NCBI GenBank assembly: GCA_903928755.1
Contig: CAIYSH010000018.1
Span: forward strand, 1-11,867
Direction: 5' to 3'
Source of the DNA: an uncultured Alphaproteobacteria bacterium
GTDB lineage: Bacteria; Pseudomonadota; Alphaproteobacteria; Caulobacterales; Caulobacteraceae
Length of the DNA stretch: 11,867 nt
Shown here: piece by piece, positions 5,788-11,867 of the stretch
Layout of the letters: each line of letters starts with the position of its first letter
How positions within the stretch are numbered: position 1 is the stretch's first letter
Made by a program: the position numbers and the translations under genes
The notes under the pieces: generated by a model
Seen by the model: only the letters and a program-made list of their open reading frames with translations
Database searches by the model: none
What the model was told of the DNA's origin: nothing

Positions 5788-7425
5788 ATGATCAAGAGAG
5801 CCGGGCTGGGCGTTCAGAGACTGCGTGACGGAACAGTTTCCACGGCCACGGAAAGCCTGAAGGAGATGCTCCTGGGTCAAGGTTCAAGGGGCGCTTTGGC
5901 CGACCGTTCCGTCAACACCATGGCCAGGCACTGGCCGGACCTTGCGCTTGCAAGTTCGCTCGCAAAGTCAGGGAGATTTGCCGAAGCCATAGCGCCTGCA
6001 GAACGGGCCCTATCCCTCAACCCCCAATCCGCAGCGGCAATGCATCTGCGTAATCACTTAGTCGAAGCTCTGAATTCGGGAGAACCGGTCCTTGTGGCCC
6101 TTGAGCTGAGCGCAAACCTCAATCCGGATGACCCAGACACCCACCTGACCCTGGGGGTTGCCTACAGCGCAAGAAACCGCATGGCAGATGCCGAACGTGC
6201 TTTCAAAAAGGCGCTGGATCTGGGGTATATTCTGGAAGGGCACACAGAGCTGGCCGTCCTCTATTGCGAACAGGCCCGGTATCATGACGCCATGCGACAC
6301 GCCGAGGCCGCGCTTGCAACCACGCAGGATGTTGGTGGGCTGTGCAGTTCAATGGCCAATGAAGTGCTGGCCCGGATCGCCCATGCAAGAGGCGATGAGA
6401 TTGCACATGCTGACTATCTCCGTCGGGCTTTTGCCGAAGAAAACATGTTCCGCATTGCGCCCCTGAAGGTTCCTTTTGAACTTGTGGTGCTGGCAAGCCA
6501 GAACGCGAGCAATGTTCCGCTCAATCACCTTTTGCCAGTGGAGCAGTTTGGCCGGACCCTCTGGTATATGGAATATGCAGGCCTGGAACAGATCGACCAG
6601 CTGCCAAAGGATGCCGTTATCTTCAATGCCATTGGCGAACCCGACAATGCCAGGGCAGCCCTGGACATCGTCAGTGTCATAAGTCCCAGACTGAGGGGCA
6701 AAATCCTGAATTCACCCGAAAAAGTCATGGCCACGCGCCGCGACCGGCTGGGGACAACGCTGGGAAATATAGATCACCTCTGGGCTCCCGTCACACTCCG
6801 TTGCCCGTCCGACTCCCTTACGCCGGAGTTTCTACGGAAAATGTTCAGGGATGCAGACCAGGTCGAGTTCCTGGTCCGGCCTGTCGGGTCACATGTTGGT
6901 GCTGGCCTGCTGCGCGTGCAGGGCCCCGACGATATTCTAAGGCATGATTTCAGCGCCACGGATGATGTCTATGTGAGCCGCTTCTGGGATGGAAGGGACC
7001 CGGACGGCCTTTGCCGTTCCTACCGGGTCATCTGCATCGACAGGCAGGTCTACCCTTACCATCTGGCAATCGGATCAGACTGGATGGTTCACAGGCACCG
7101 AACGGAAATGGAATCCCGGCCCGACCTGGTGGTGGAGGAAATGACATTTCTCGAGACCCCAGAGGCAGCCTTGGGACCTAAGGCCTTTGGTGCCCTCTGT
7201 CAGGCAGCGCAGAGACTTGACATGGACTTTGTGGGCATTGACTTCGGGTTGTCGAAGACGGGGGAAATTGTTGTCTTCGAGGCAAACGCCACCATGCTTG
7301 TCCGTCCGGAAGCTGAATTTGGAACTTTTGCCGGAAACGCCCGCCACATCGCGAGGATTGTTGACGCCTTTCAGGTCCATCTGAGCCGCCAGGCGGATCG
7401 ATGGAAAGCTTCCGGACAGGAATGA
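5788..7425 (+). CDS. TPR protein with C-terminal ATP-grasp-like domain
   Basis: This 545-residue protein is predicted to be cytoplasmic. The N-terminal half (about 45-215) carries TPR-type helical repeats, for example SGRFAEAIAPAERALSLNP at 61-79 and LGVAYSARNRMADAERAFKK at 122-141. From about 275 it resembles an ATP-grasp ligase. FNAIGEPDNA (279-288) and LNSPEKVMATRRDR (307-320) look like the pre-grasp region, and LVRPVGSHVGAG (362-373) like the nucleotide-binding loop. The ending FVGIDFGLSKTGEIVVFEAN (481-500) has D485, E498 and N500 where metal ligands are expected. ATP-grasp enzymes join a carboxylate to an amine or thiol via an acyl phosphate; the substrate here is unknown, and no partner peptide gene was seen beside it. 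No clear Shine-Dalgarno sequence precedes the ATG, so a leaderless or alternative start is possible. It is divergent from the kinase gene. Confidence 0.8.
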   Translation: MIKRAGLGVQRLRDGTVSTATESLKEMLLGQGSRGALADRSVNTMARHWPDLALASSLAKSGRFAEAIAPAERALSLNPQSAAAMHLRNHLVEALNSGEPVLVALELSANLNPDDPDTHLTLGVAYSARNRMADAERAFKKALDLGYILEGHTELAVLYCEQARYHDAMRHAEAALATTQDVGGLCSSMANEVLARIAHARGDEIAHADYLRRAFAEENMFRIAPLKVPFELVVLASQNASNVPLNHLLPVEQFGRTLWYMEYAGLEQIDQLPKDAVIFNAIGEPDNARAALDIVSVISPRLRGKILNSPEKVMATRRDRLGTTLGNIDHLWAPVTLRCPSDSLTPEFLRKMFRDADQVEFLVRPVGSHVGAGLLRVQGPDDILRHDFSATDDVYVSRFWDGRDPDGLCRSYRVICIDRQVYPYHLAIGSDWMVHRHRTEMESRPDLVVEEMTFLETPEAALGPKAFGALCQAAQRLDMDFVGIDFGLSKTGEIVVFEANATMLVRPEAEFGTFAGNARHIARIVDAFQVHLSRQADRWKASGQE

Positions 7426-7540
7426 CTTACCTCGGATCCGGGCTTTTCCCTGATGTCCGGATAGGGTTTAATCTCGCCTTGCCACAGCAGTCTCGCTACT
7501 GATGCTGGTCCATCTGGGTGCCCAATTCAGGGAAAGTTCC

Positions 7541-8011
7541 ATGCGCTTTACAGTCTGCTTACTGGCCCTGGCGGCCACCCTGCCCCTCAGCGTCCCGACT
7601 CAGGCCAGGGAACTTCCCGATGGCGGCGTAACGGTCGGGGAATTCGCGGACGCCCTGCAGACAAAAGGTTTCAAGGCGGAAACCGGAAAGGACGCCACGG
7701 GCGACCCAAAGATCACCAGCGCCGCCGATGGATCGCCATTCACCATCTTCTTCTACGGTTGCGAGAAAAACCGATGCAAGTCGGTCCAGTTTTCCAGCGG
7801 GTTCGACATGAAAGGCGGCATGGCGCTGTCTGAAGTCAACAAATGGCACTCTGACTTCCGGTTCGGGCGGGTTTACCTGGATAATGACAATGATCCCTAT
7901 CTCACCCTGGATGAGGACGTCGAAAAGGGTGCGACAGATGCCGCCCTCGAAAACTGCGTCGAGCGTTGGGAAGCAACCCTGACGAGCTTCAAGAAGTTCA
8001 TCAAATGGTAG
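7541..8011 (+). CDS. Exported YbjN domain-containing protein
   Basis: This 156-residue protein has a clear Sec signal peptide, MRFTVCLLALAATLPLSVPTQA, with likely cleavage after the final alanine (TQA/RE). The mature part fits the YbjN family, with an opening helix GVTVGEFADALQTKGFKAE. Then come the strand FTIFFYGCEKNRC (C74 and C79, a possible disulfide) and the segment DFRFGRVYLDNDNDPYLTLDED at about 105-126. A third cysteine is C139. The start at 7541 is preferred over an in-frame ATG at 7502 because GGAAAG (7531-7536) precedes it and the signal peptide then begins at residue 1. YbjN proteins resemble secretion-chaperone folds, but their role in alphaproteobacteria is not established. It lies 115 bases after the TPR/ATP-grasp gene and 63 before the MFS gene. 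Confidence 0.82.
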   Translation: MRFTVCLLALAATLPLSVPTQARELPDGGVTVGEFADALQTKGFKAETGKDATGDPKITSAADGSPFTIFFYGCEKNRCKSVQFSSGFDMKGGMALSEVNKWHSDFRFGRVYLDNDNDPYLTLDEDVEKGATDAALENCVERWEATLTSFKKFIKW

Positions 8012-8074
8012 GTTGATTACGGAAAACCCTTAGTCCCTTGCAGCACCGGTCATGGCAGGCCAAGCTCCGCAGGC

Positions 8075-9328
8075 ATGAGCCAGACTGACTCCCCCGAAGA
8101 CCTTTCCATTCACGCCCTTCTCAAGCGCCGTGACTTCGTCCTGTTCTGGGGGGCCCGTGTGGCCGCAACCCTGGGCGTCCAGATCCAGAGCGTCGCCCTG
8201 GGCTGGCAGATGTAGTCCGTGGCGCGGGAGACCATGAGCGTCGCCCAGTCGGCCTTCTATGTGGGCATGATCGGCCTGGCGGCTTTCGTACCCGTTTTCC
8301 TGCTGGCGCTTCCGGCAGGGGAAACGGCTGATCGCCACGATCGGCGCAAGATCCTGCTGGTCTGCTATCTGGGCGAAATTGCCACGGCTGTAGTCCTGGC
8401 CGCGGCAACGATCTTCCATTTCGTGAGCATTCCGCTGCTTCTGGCCCTGTCAGCCCTGTTCGGGGCCAGTCGGGCCTTCATGGGCCCCGCCTCCACAGCC
8501 ATGGGCCCCATGCTGGTGCCGAAGACCCTGCTGCCGCGGGCCATCGCCTGGAATTCCCTGGCCTGGCAAGGCGGATCGATCCTGGGGCCAGCCCTTGGAG
8601 GTGTCCTGGTGGGGATTTCGGCGGGGGTATCCTATGCCTTCACGACGGCCCTTTATGTCGCCGCCGCCCTTTGCGTCTTTCTGGTGCGCGGCAACACCCA
8701 GCCCGTGGTCAATCCGGGATCACGCTGGGCGTTGATGAAGGAGGGGCTCAGCTATGTCTGGACCAACAAGATCGTCTTCGGGGCCATTTCCCTGGATCTG
8801 TTCGCCGTATTGCTGGGCGGGGCAACGGCCCTATTGCCGGTCTTCTCCCGTGACATCCTGCATGCAGGGCCCCAGGGCTTTGGCCTGTTGCGGGCCGGCC
8901 CGGCCATAGGGGCGACCCTGGTTGCGGCCAGTCTGGCCAGCTTTCCCATCCGCCGCCATGCGGGCGTGATCATGTTCTGGGGAGTCGCCCTGTTTGGCGC
9001 GGCAACCATCGTTTTCGGTATCTCGACCTGGCTGCCCCTGTCGGTCCTGGCCCTGGCCATCCTGGGGGCCGCCGACATGCTGAGCGTCTATGTCCGCCAG
9101 ACCCTGGTTCAGATCGTCACCCCCGATCAGATGCGCGGCCGGGTCGCGGCGGTCTCTTCCCTGTTCATAGGGGCCTCCAACGAACTGGGCGAATTCGAGA
9201 GCGGCGTGGTGGCCAGATTCCTGGGTCCCGTAGGGGCGGCCGTTTTCGGCGGCGTTGGTGCGTTGATCGTCACCGGTCTTTGGGCCAATCTGTTTCCGGC
9301 CTTGCGTAAGGCCGACAGGCTCGAATAA
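8075..9328 (+). pseudogene. MFS transporter (EntS/MFS_3-like exporter) interrupted by an in-frame amber codon
   Basis: Read from the ATG at 8075 the frame gives 46 codons ending LGWQM, then TAG at 8213-8215. It continues in the same frame for 371 more codons to a stop at 9326-9328. Both sides belong to one protein: RRDFVLFWGARVAATLGVQI is the first helix of this MFS group, and SVARETMSVAQSAFYVGMIG is its direct continuation. The loop motif AGETADRHDRRK and the remaining eleven or so helices are intact. Relatives usually have an aromatic residue after WQ(V/M), so TAG probably replaced a Tyr codon (TAC/TAT). The total of 417 codons matches a normal 12-helix exporter. Restart at GTG 8219 or ATG 8234 (GGGAG precedes it) would lose helix 1. 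It may be a recent null allele, a sequencing error or a suppressed codon. The likely role would be efflux of a siderophore or drug. Confidence 0.78.
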
Positions 9329-9364
9329 CAGACTTCAGAAGCATTTTTTCAGGGAGATAATTTC

Positions 9365-10288
9365 ATGGGCGCCCTTACTGGCAAGGTTGTTCTGGTTACC
9401 GGAGGCGGCAATGGCATCGGCCGCGACTGCGCGCTGATCGCGGCGCAGGAAGGTGCCAAGGTCGTGGTCAACGACCTGGGTGGCGGACTGAAAGGCGAGG
9501 ACGAAGGTTCCGCGAGTGCTGCGGAACTGGTCGCGCAGGAAATCCGCGCCGCCGGTGGCGAAGCCGTCTCGAACTCCGACAGTGTCACCAGCCTGAAGGC
9601 TGTTGAAGGCATGGTTGAGCAGGCCCGCGACACCTTTGGCGGTCTGCACGCCGTCATCAATCCAGCCGGGATCCTGCGGGACGTCATGTTCCACAAGATG
9701 AGCGAGCAGGACTGGGATCGGGTGATCGACGTGCACATGCGTGGCTCGTTCAACGTGGCCCGCGCCACCATCGAACTGTTCCGCGAACAGAACGACGGGG
9801 CCTACATGTTCTTCACCTCGACCTCGGGCCTGTTCGGCAATGTGGGCCAGGCCAATTATGGTGCGGCCAAGATGGGCATTGCCGGCCTCTCGCGGATCAT
9901 CGCCATGGAAGGCGCACGCAATAATGTGCGTTCCAACTGCCTTGCACCTGTTGCCTGGACCCGCATGACCCAGTCCGTGCCGGTCAAGGACGAAGCTGCC
10001 GCCGCCCGTCGGGCCGTGATGGCTGAAAAAATCCGTGCCGACCAGCCGGCCCGCTTCTCGGTGGCCATGGTGGCACCTGCCGCCAGCCACGTGTCGGGAC
10101 AGGTCTTCGGAGCCTCGGGCGAAAACATCATCCTCTATTCCCAGCCACGGCCCATCGAGACCGTGACCAAGGAAGAGGGCTGGACCGTGGAGACCATCCT
10201 CTCGGAAGCCGTTCCGGCCATGGCACCCAAGTTCTTCGATCTGAACCGAGCTGTCATGCCGGGCGCCCAGCCCGCCAAGACCAGCTGA
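9365..10288 (+). CDS. Short-chain dehydrogenase, MFE-2 / 3-hydroxyacyl-CoA dehydrogenase type
   Basis: This 307-residue SDR resembles the dehydrogenase part of peroxisomal multifunctional enzyme 2, which oxidises 3-hydroxyacyl-CoA with NAD+ in beta-oxidation. The Rossmann motif TGGGNGIG is at 12-19, followed by VVVNDLGGG at 33-41, typical of this subgroup. The catalytic set is S152, Y165 and K169 in NYGAAK. The usual NNAG motif reads NPAG (99-102), and the usual catalytic Asn position in helix 4 appears to be H124 (VIDVHMRGSF), as seen in MFE-2 relatives. The C-terminal extension after about 230 matches the longer members. A strong AGGGAG (9351-9356) precedes the ATG by eight bases. It follows the MFS gene by 36 bases and may be co-transcribed. 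No MaoC-type hydratase is fused or adjacent, and the true substrate could be another acyl-CoA or a simple alcohol. Confidence 0.88.
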   Translation: MGALTGKVVLVTGGGNGIGRDCALIAAQEGAKVVVNDLGGGLKGEDEGSASAAELVAQEIRAAGGEAVSNSDSVTSLKAVEGMVEQARDTFGGLHAVINPAGILRDVMFHKMSEQDWDRVIDVHMRGSFNVARATIELFREQNDGAYMFFTSTSGLFGNVGQANYGAAKMGIAGLSRIIAMEGARNNVRSNCLAPVAWTRMTQSVPVKDEAAAARRAVMAEKIRADQPARFSVAMVAPAASHVSGQVFGASGENIILYSQPRPIETVTKEEGWTVETILSEAVPAMAPKFFDLNRAVMPGAQPAKTS

Positions 10289-10300
10289 TAGACTGAAGGC

Positions 10301-10337
10301 GAGCGCCTGGATCGGTTCAGAGCCGGTGCAGGCGCTC
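10301..10337. terminator. Strong hairpin between convergent genes (probable bidirectional terminator)
   Basis: Bases 10301-10315 pair with 10323-10337. There are nine perfect pairs (GAGCGCCTG with CAGGCGCTC), one G-G mismatch, then A-T, a T-G wobble and three GC pairs, closed by a 7-base loop. It starts 12 bases after the SDR stop, and its right arm covers the last codons of the convergent acetyltransferase gene. There is no T-tract on either side, so it may work as a non-canonical terminator or a 3' end stabiliser for both transcripts. Confidence 0.55.
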
Positions 10338-10913
10338 CCACTCTTCCCGGGTCAGCTCCCAGTAGAGCGACCGCCGCGATGAGCCGTCAGGCTTGACGCT
10401 TTCCACCTCGCCCATGGACCGGAAGCCGGCGCCTTCGATGGCCCTGGCCGACCGCACATTGTCCAGGGCGGCCGTCAGGCCAATCAGACGCAAACCCAGA
10501 ACCTCGAACATCCAGCCGATGGACTGGGTGACGCCCTGACGTCCGCCGCCGGAATTCTGCAGGTCCGCCCGCCTCGCCCCGGCCAGTTCGCCCGACGATC
10601 GCTCAGGCCAGATGCTGAAGCGGGAATAGCCCGCCACCTCACCAGCCTCATCCAGATTGACCGCCAGTATGCAGCGGCCCTGCTGCTGCAGGTCCGCGCT
10701 CTGGGCAACCCAGCCTGCAATCCTGTCCCGGGTGATGGGACGGGGCAGGTCATAGATCGGTCCCGACACCCGCTCATCGGACAGCAGGGCGTAGAGACCA
10801 TCCACATGCTCGGGCCCGGCGATGGTCCGGCCCGGCGCAGCGCGCACAGCGGCGATGATGGCCGCCTCTTCCTCGGGCGTGGCGGTCAGGACAGTGACCG
10901 GCGGCGCACTCAT
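10317..10913 (-). CDS. GNAT family N-acetyltransferase (RimJ/RimL-like)
   Basis: This 198-residue acetyltransferase would transfer an acetyl group from acetyl-CoA to an amine of unknown identity. The acetyl-CoA loop (motif A) appears as NSGGGRQGVTQSIGWMFEVL at about 120-139, and motif B as LDNVRSARAIEGAGFRSMGE at about 150-169. This is the typical pattern of Acetyltransf_3 / RimJ-like proteins. The last residues (YWELTREEWERL) also fit that family. The ATG overlaps the stop of the upstream acetyltransferase as ATGA (10910-10913), and no separate Shine-Dalgarno sequence is visible, so translation is probably coupled. A ribosomal-protein or antibiotic target is possible but not supported by sequence alone. 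Confidence 0.85.
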   Translation of the reverse strand: MSAPPVTVLTATPEEEAAIIAAVRAAPGRTIAGPEHVDGLYALLSDERVSGPIYDLPRPITRDRIAGWVAQSADLQQQGRCILAVNLDEAGEVAGYSRFSIWPERSSGELAGARRADLQNSGGGRQGVTQSIGWMFEVLGLRLIGLTAALDNVRSARAIEGAGFRSMGEVESVKPDGSSRRSLYWELTREEWERLHRL

Positions 10914-11389
10914 GAGCGGGCCAGGTGGCTGAGGGCCTCACCGGTCAGCCGACGGGTGATCCACTCGGTCTTGGCACTGGCACCGAGGGAGTCATAGAAG
11001 GCAATGGAGGGCGCATTCCAGTCCAGGACCGACCATTCCAGTCGACCCAGCCCCTCGGCCTCGCACCTCTGGGCCAGCCCCCTCAGCAGGGCCTTGCCGC
11101 CGCCCAGGCCCCGGGCCTCCGGAACCACGAACAGGTCTTCCAGATAGATGCCGTGCCGACCCTGGAAGGTGGAATAGTTATAGAACCAGACCGCAAAGCC
11201 GATGGGCACTCCGTCCGCCTCGGCTATATCGCAGAACAGTCGGGGATTAGGCCCAAACAGGTCGCGACTCACCTCCGCTGGTGTGATCTCCACCTCGTGG
11301 GCCAGTTTTTCGTACTCGGCCAGGGCGTAGATGAAGCCGTGAATGAGGTCGGCGTCTTCGGGGCGAGCGGGGCGGACAAGAACAGTCAT
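10910..11389 (-). CDS. GNAT N-acetyltransferase, spermidine/diamine acetyltransferase (SSAT)-like
   Basis: This 159-residue protein closely follows the SSAT / thialysine acetyltransferase pattern. FIYALAEYEKLAHEV is at 19-33, and IYLEDLFVVPEARGLGGGKA is at 81-100, with the acetyl-CoA loop RGLGGG at 93-98. WNAPSIAFYDSLGA is at 124-137, where Y132 is the expected general acid. SSAT enzymes acetylate polyamines or lysine analogues, but bacterial members vary, so the substrate is inferred. The ATG at 11389 was chosen because the family N-terminus (MTVLVRPARPEDADLI) begins there; an in-frame start at 11425 adds 12 unlikely residues. It is divergent from the TfoX-domain gene with 40 bases between starts, and it is coupled to the second GNAT gene downstream. 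Confidence 0.87.
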   Translation of the reverse strand: MTVLVRPARPEDADLIHGFIYALAEYEKLAHEVEITPAEVSRDLFGPNPRLFCDIAEADGVPIGFAVWFYNYSTFQGRHGIYLEDLFVVPEARGLGGGKALLRGLAQRCEAEGLGRLEWSVLDWNAPSIAFYDSLGASAKTEWITRRLTGEALSHLARS

Positions 11390-11429
11390 GGCCGCTATCT
11401 TCCACACAGCATGGCAGGAGGGCAACGGC

Positions 11430-11771
11430 GTGGCGGTTTCACCAGACTATCGGGACTATGTTTTGGAGCTCCTGGCGCCCATGGGGTGCCTTCGCCACAC
11501 CGTAATGTTCGGCGGTGTGGGGATCTATAGCCACGACCACTTCTTCGCTCTGATCGCCGAGGACGCCCTCTATCTCAAGGTGGACCCAATCAATCGCCCC
11601 GACTTTGAGGCCGCTGGCTGTGAGCCCTTCCGACCCTTCGGCGGTGACAAGCCCATGAGCTATTGGTCCGTCCCCTTGGACGCCTTGGAAGACCCCGACC
11701 TCCTGGTGGATTGGGCCCGCAAAGGCGTCGAAGCCGCCATGCGGGCCAAGGCGGGAAAGAGGAAGCGCTAG
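11430..11771 (+). CDS. TfoX N-terminal domain-containing protein
   Basis: This 113-residue protein consists of a single TfoX N-terminal domain. After VAVSPDYRDYVLELLAPMG the hallmark MFGG motif is at 26-29. It is followed by FFALIAEDALYLKVD (38-52), RPDFEAAG (56-63), MSYWSVP (76-82) and a C-terminal helix DPDLLVDWARKGVEAA. The GTG at 11430 was chosen over in-frame ATGs at 11343 and 11388 because AGGAGG (11416-11421) sits eight bases upstream and the family starts at this residue. In Haemophilus and Vibrio the longer TfoX activates competence; single-domain alphaproteobacterial members have no proven role, so competence should not be inferred. The C-terminus is basic (KAGKRKR). Confidence 0.88.
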   Translation: MAVSPDYRDYVLELLAPMGCLRHTVMFGGVGIYSHDHFFALIAEDALYLKVDPINRPDFEAAGCEPFRPFGGDKPMSYWSVPLDALEDPDLLVDWARKGVEAAMRAKAGKRKR

Positions 11772-11867
11772 CAAAATACAATTGCCACCAAGCCGGTGTG
11801 CGATTGGACTTTGAAGGAAATGCAAAATCGATTAGCGAATAACAGGCTACCGCGGGCCCAACCACAC
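11772..11867. other. Right-end sequence without a recognised gene
   Basis: The final 96 bases after the TfoX-domain stop hold no supported coding region. They are more AT-rich up to about 11845. A short CACC/GGTG dyad (11787-11799) without a T-run is the only structure seen and is too weak to call a terminator. Confidence 0.5.

Noticed and set aside
7436..7462. Hairpin ATCCGG ... CCGGAT after the TPR/ATP-grasp gene as a terminator
   Set aside because: The stem is short, the central loop is long (about 11 bases), and no T-run follows.
8052..8078. Eight-codon upstream reading frame (MAGQAPQA) ending in an ATGA overlap with the MFS start
   Set aside because: There is no convincing Shine-Dalgarno sequence, and such a short frame is expected by chance. 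Kept only as a remote possibility for coupling.
8030..8419. Minus-strand open frame across the amber codon region
   Set aside because: It is antisense to the MFS frame, and its product has no recognisable family features.
9331..9349. CTTC-A-GAAG followed by six T as a terminator of the MFS gene
   Set aside because: The stem has only four pairs with a one-base loop and could not form a stable hairpin.

Overview
The window reads as chromosomal DNA of a GC-rich alphaproteobacterium, most likely Caulobacterales (Caulobacter, Phenylobacterium or Brevundimonas-like). This is inferred from protein style, from dense genes joined by ATGA stop/start overlaps, and from a Caulobacter-like housekeeping promoter. 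The genus is not proven. No tRNA, rRNA, CRISPR array, insertion sequence or phage gene was seen, and no gap between genes exceeds 300 bases.

Layout. (1) Bases 1-3233, minus strand: an operon read as DUF1254/DUF1214 protein, then periplasmic binding protein, FecCD-type permease and ABC ATPase. The ATPase is cut by the window edge. It is a complete importer for a metal chelate, cobalamin or an Fe-siderophore, and the last three genes are joined by ATGA overlaps. A promoter candidate overlapped by one arm of a 9-bp inverted repeat lies upstream (3270-3336). (2) Bases 3367-5536, minus strand: a KdpD/KdpE-like histidine kinase and response regulator with overlapping genes. The kinase has lost the KdpD N-terminal region, and no kdpFABC genes are nearby. 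Its membrane domain is about 30% GC in the middle, against 55-65% elsewhere. (3) Bases 5788-7425, plus strand: a divergent TPR protein fused to an ATP-grasp ligase-like domain, with no known substrate. (4) Bases 7541-9328, plus strand: an exported YbjN-family protein, then an MFS exporter interrupted by one in-frame amber codon at 8213-8215. (5) Bases 9365-10288, plus strand: a short-chain dehydrogenase of the MFE-2 (3-hydroxyacyl-CoA dehydrogenase) type. (6) Bases 10317-11389, minus strand: two ATGA-coupled GNAT acetyltransferases that converge on the dehydrogenase across a strong hairpin. (7) Bases 11430-11771, plus strand: a TfoX N-terminal-domain protein.

Together the genes cover nutrient uptake, sensing, efflux and small-molecule acylation, without an obvious single pathway. 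The points most worth a second look are the amber codon in the MFS gene, the low-GC sensor domain of the kinase, the TPR/ATP-grasp protein, and the inverted repeat at the DUF1254-transporter promoter.
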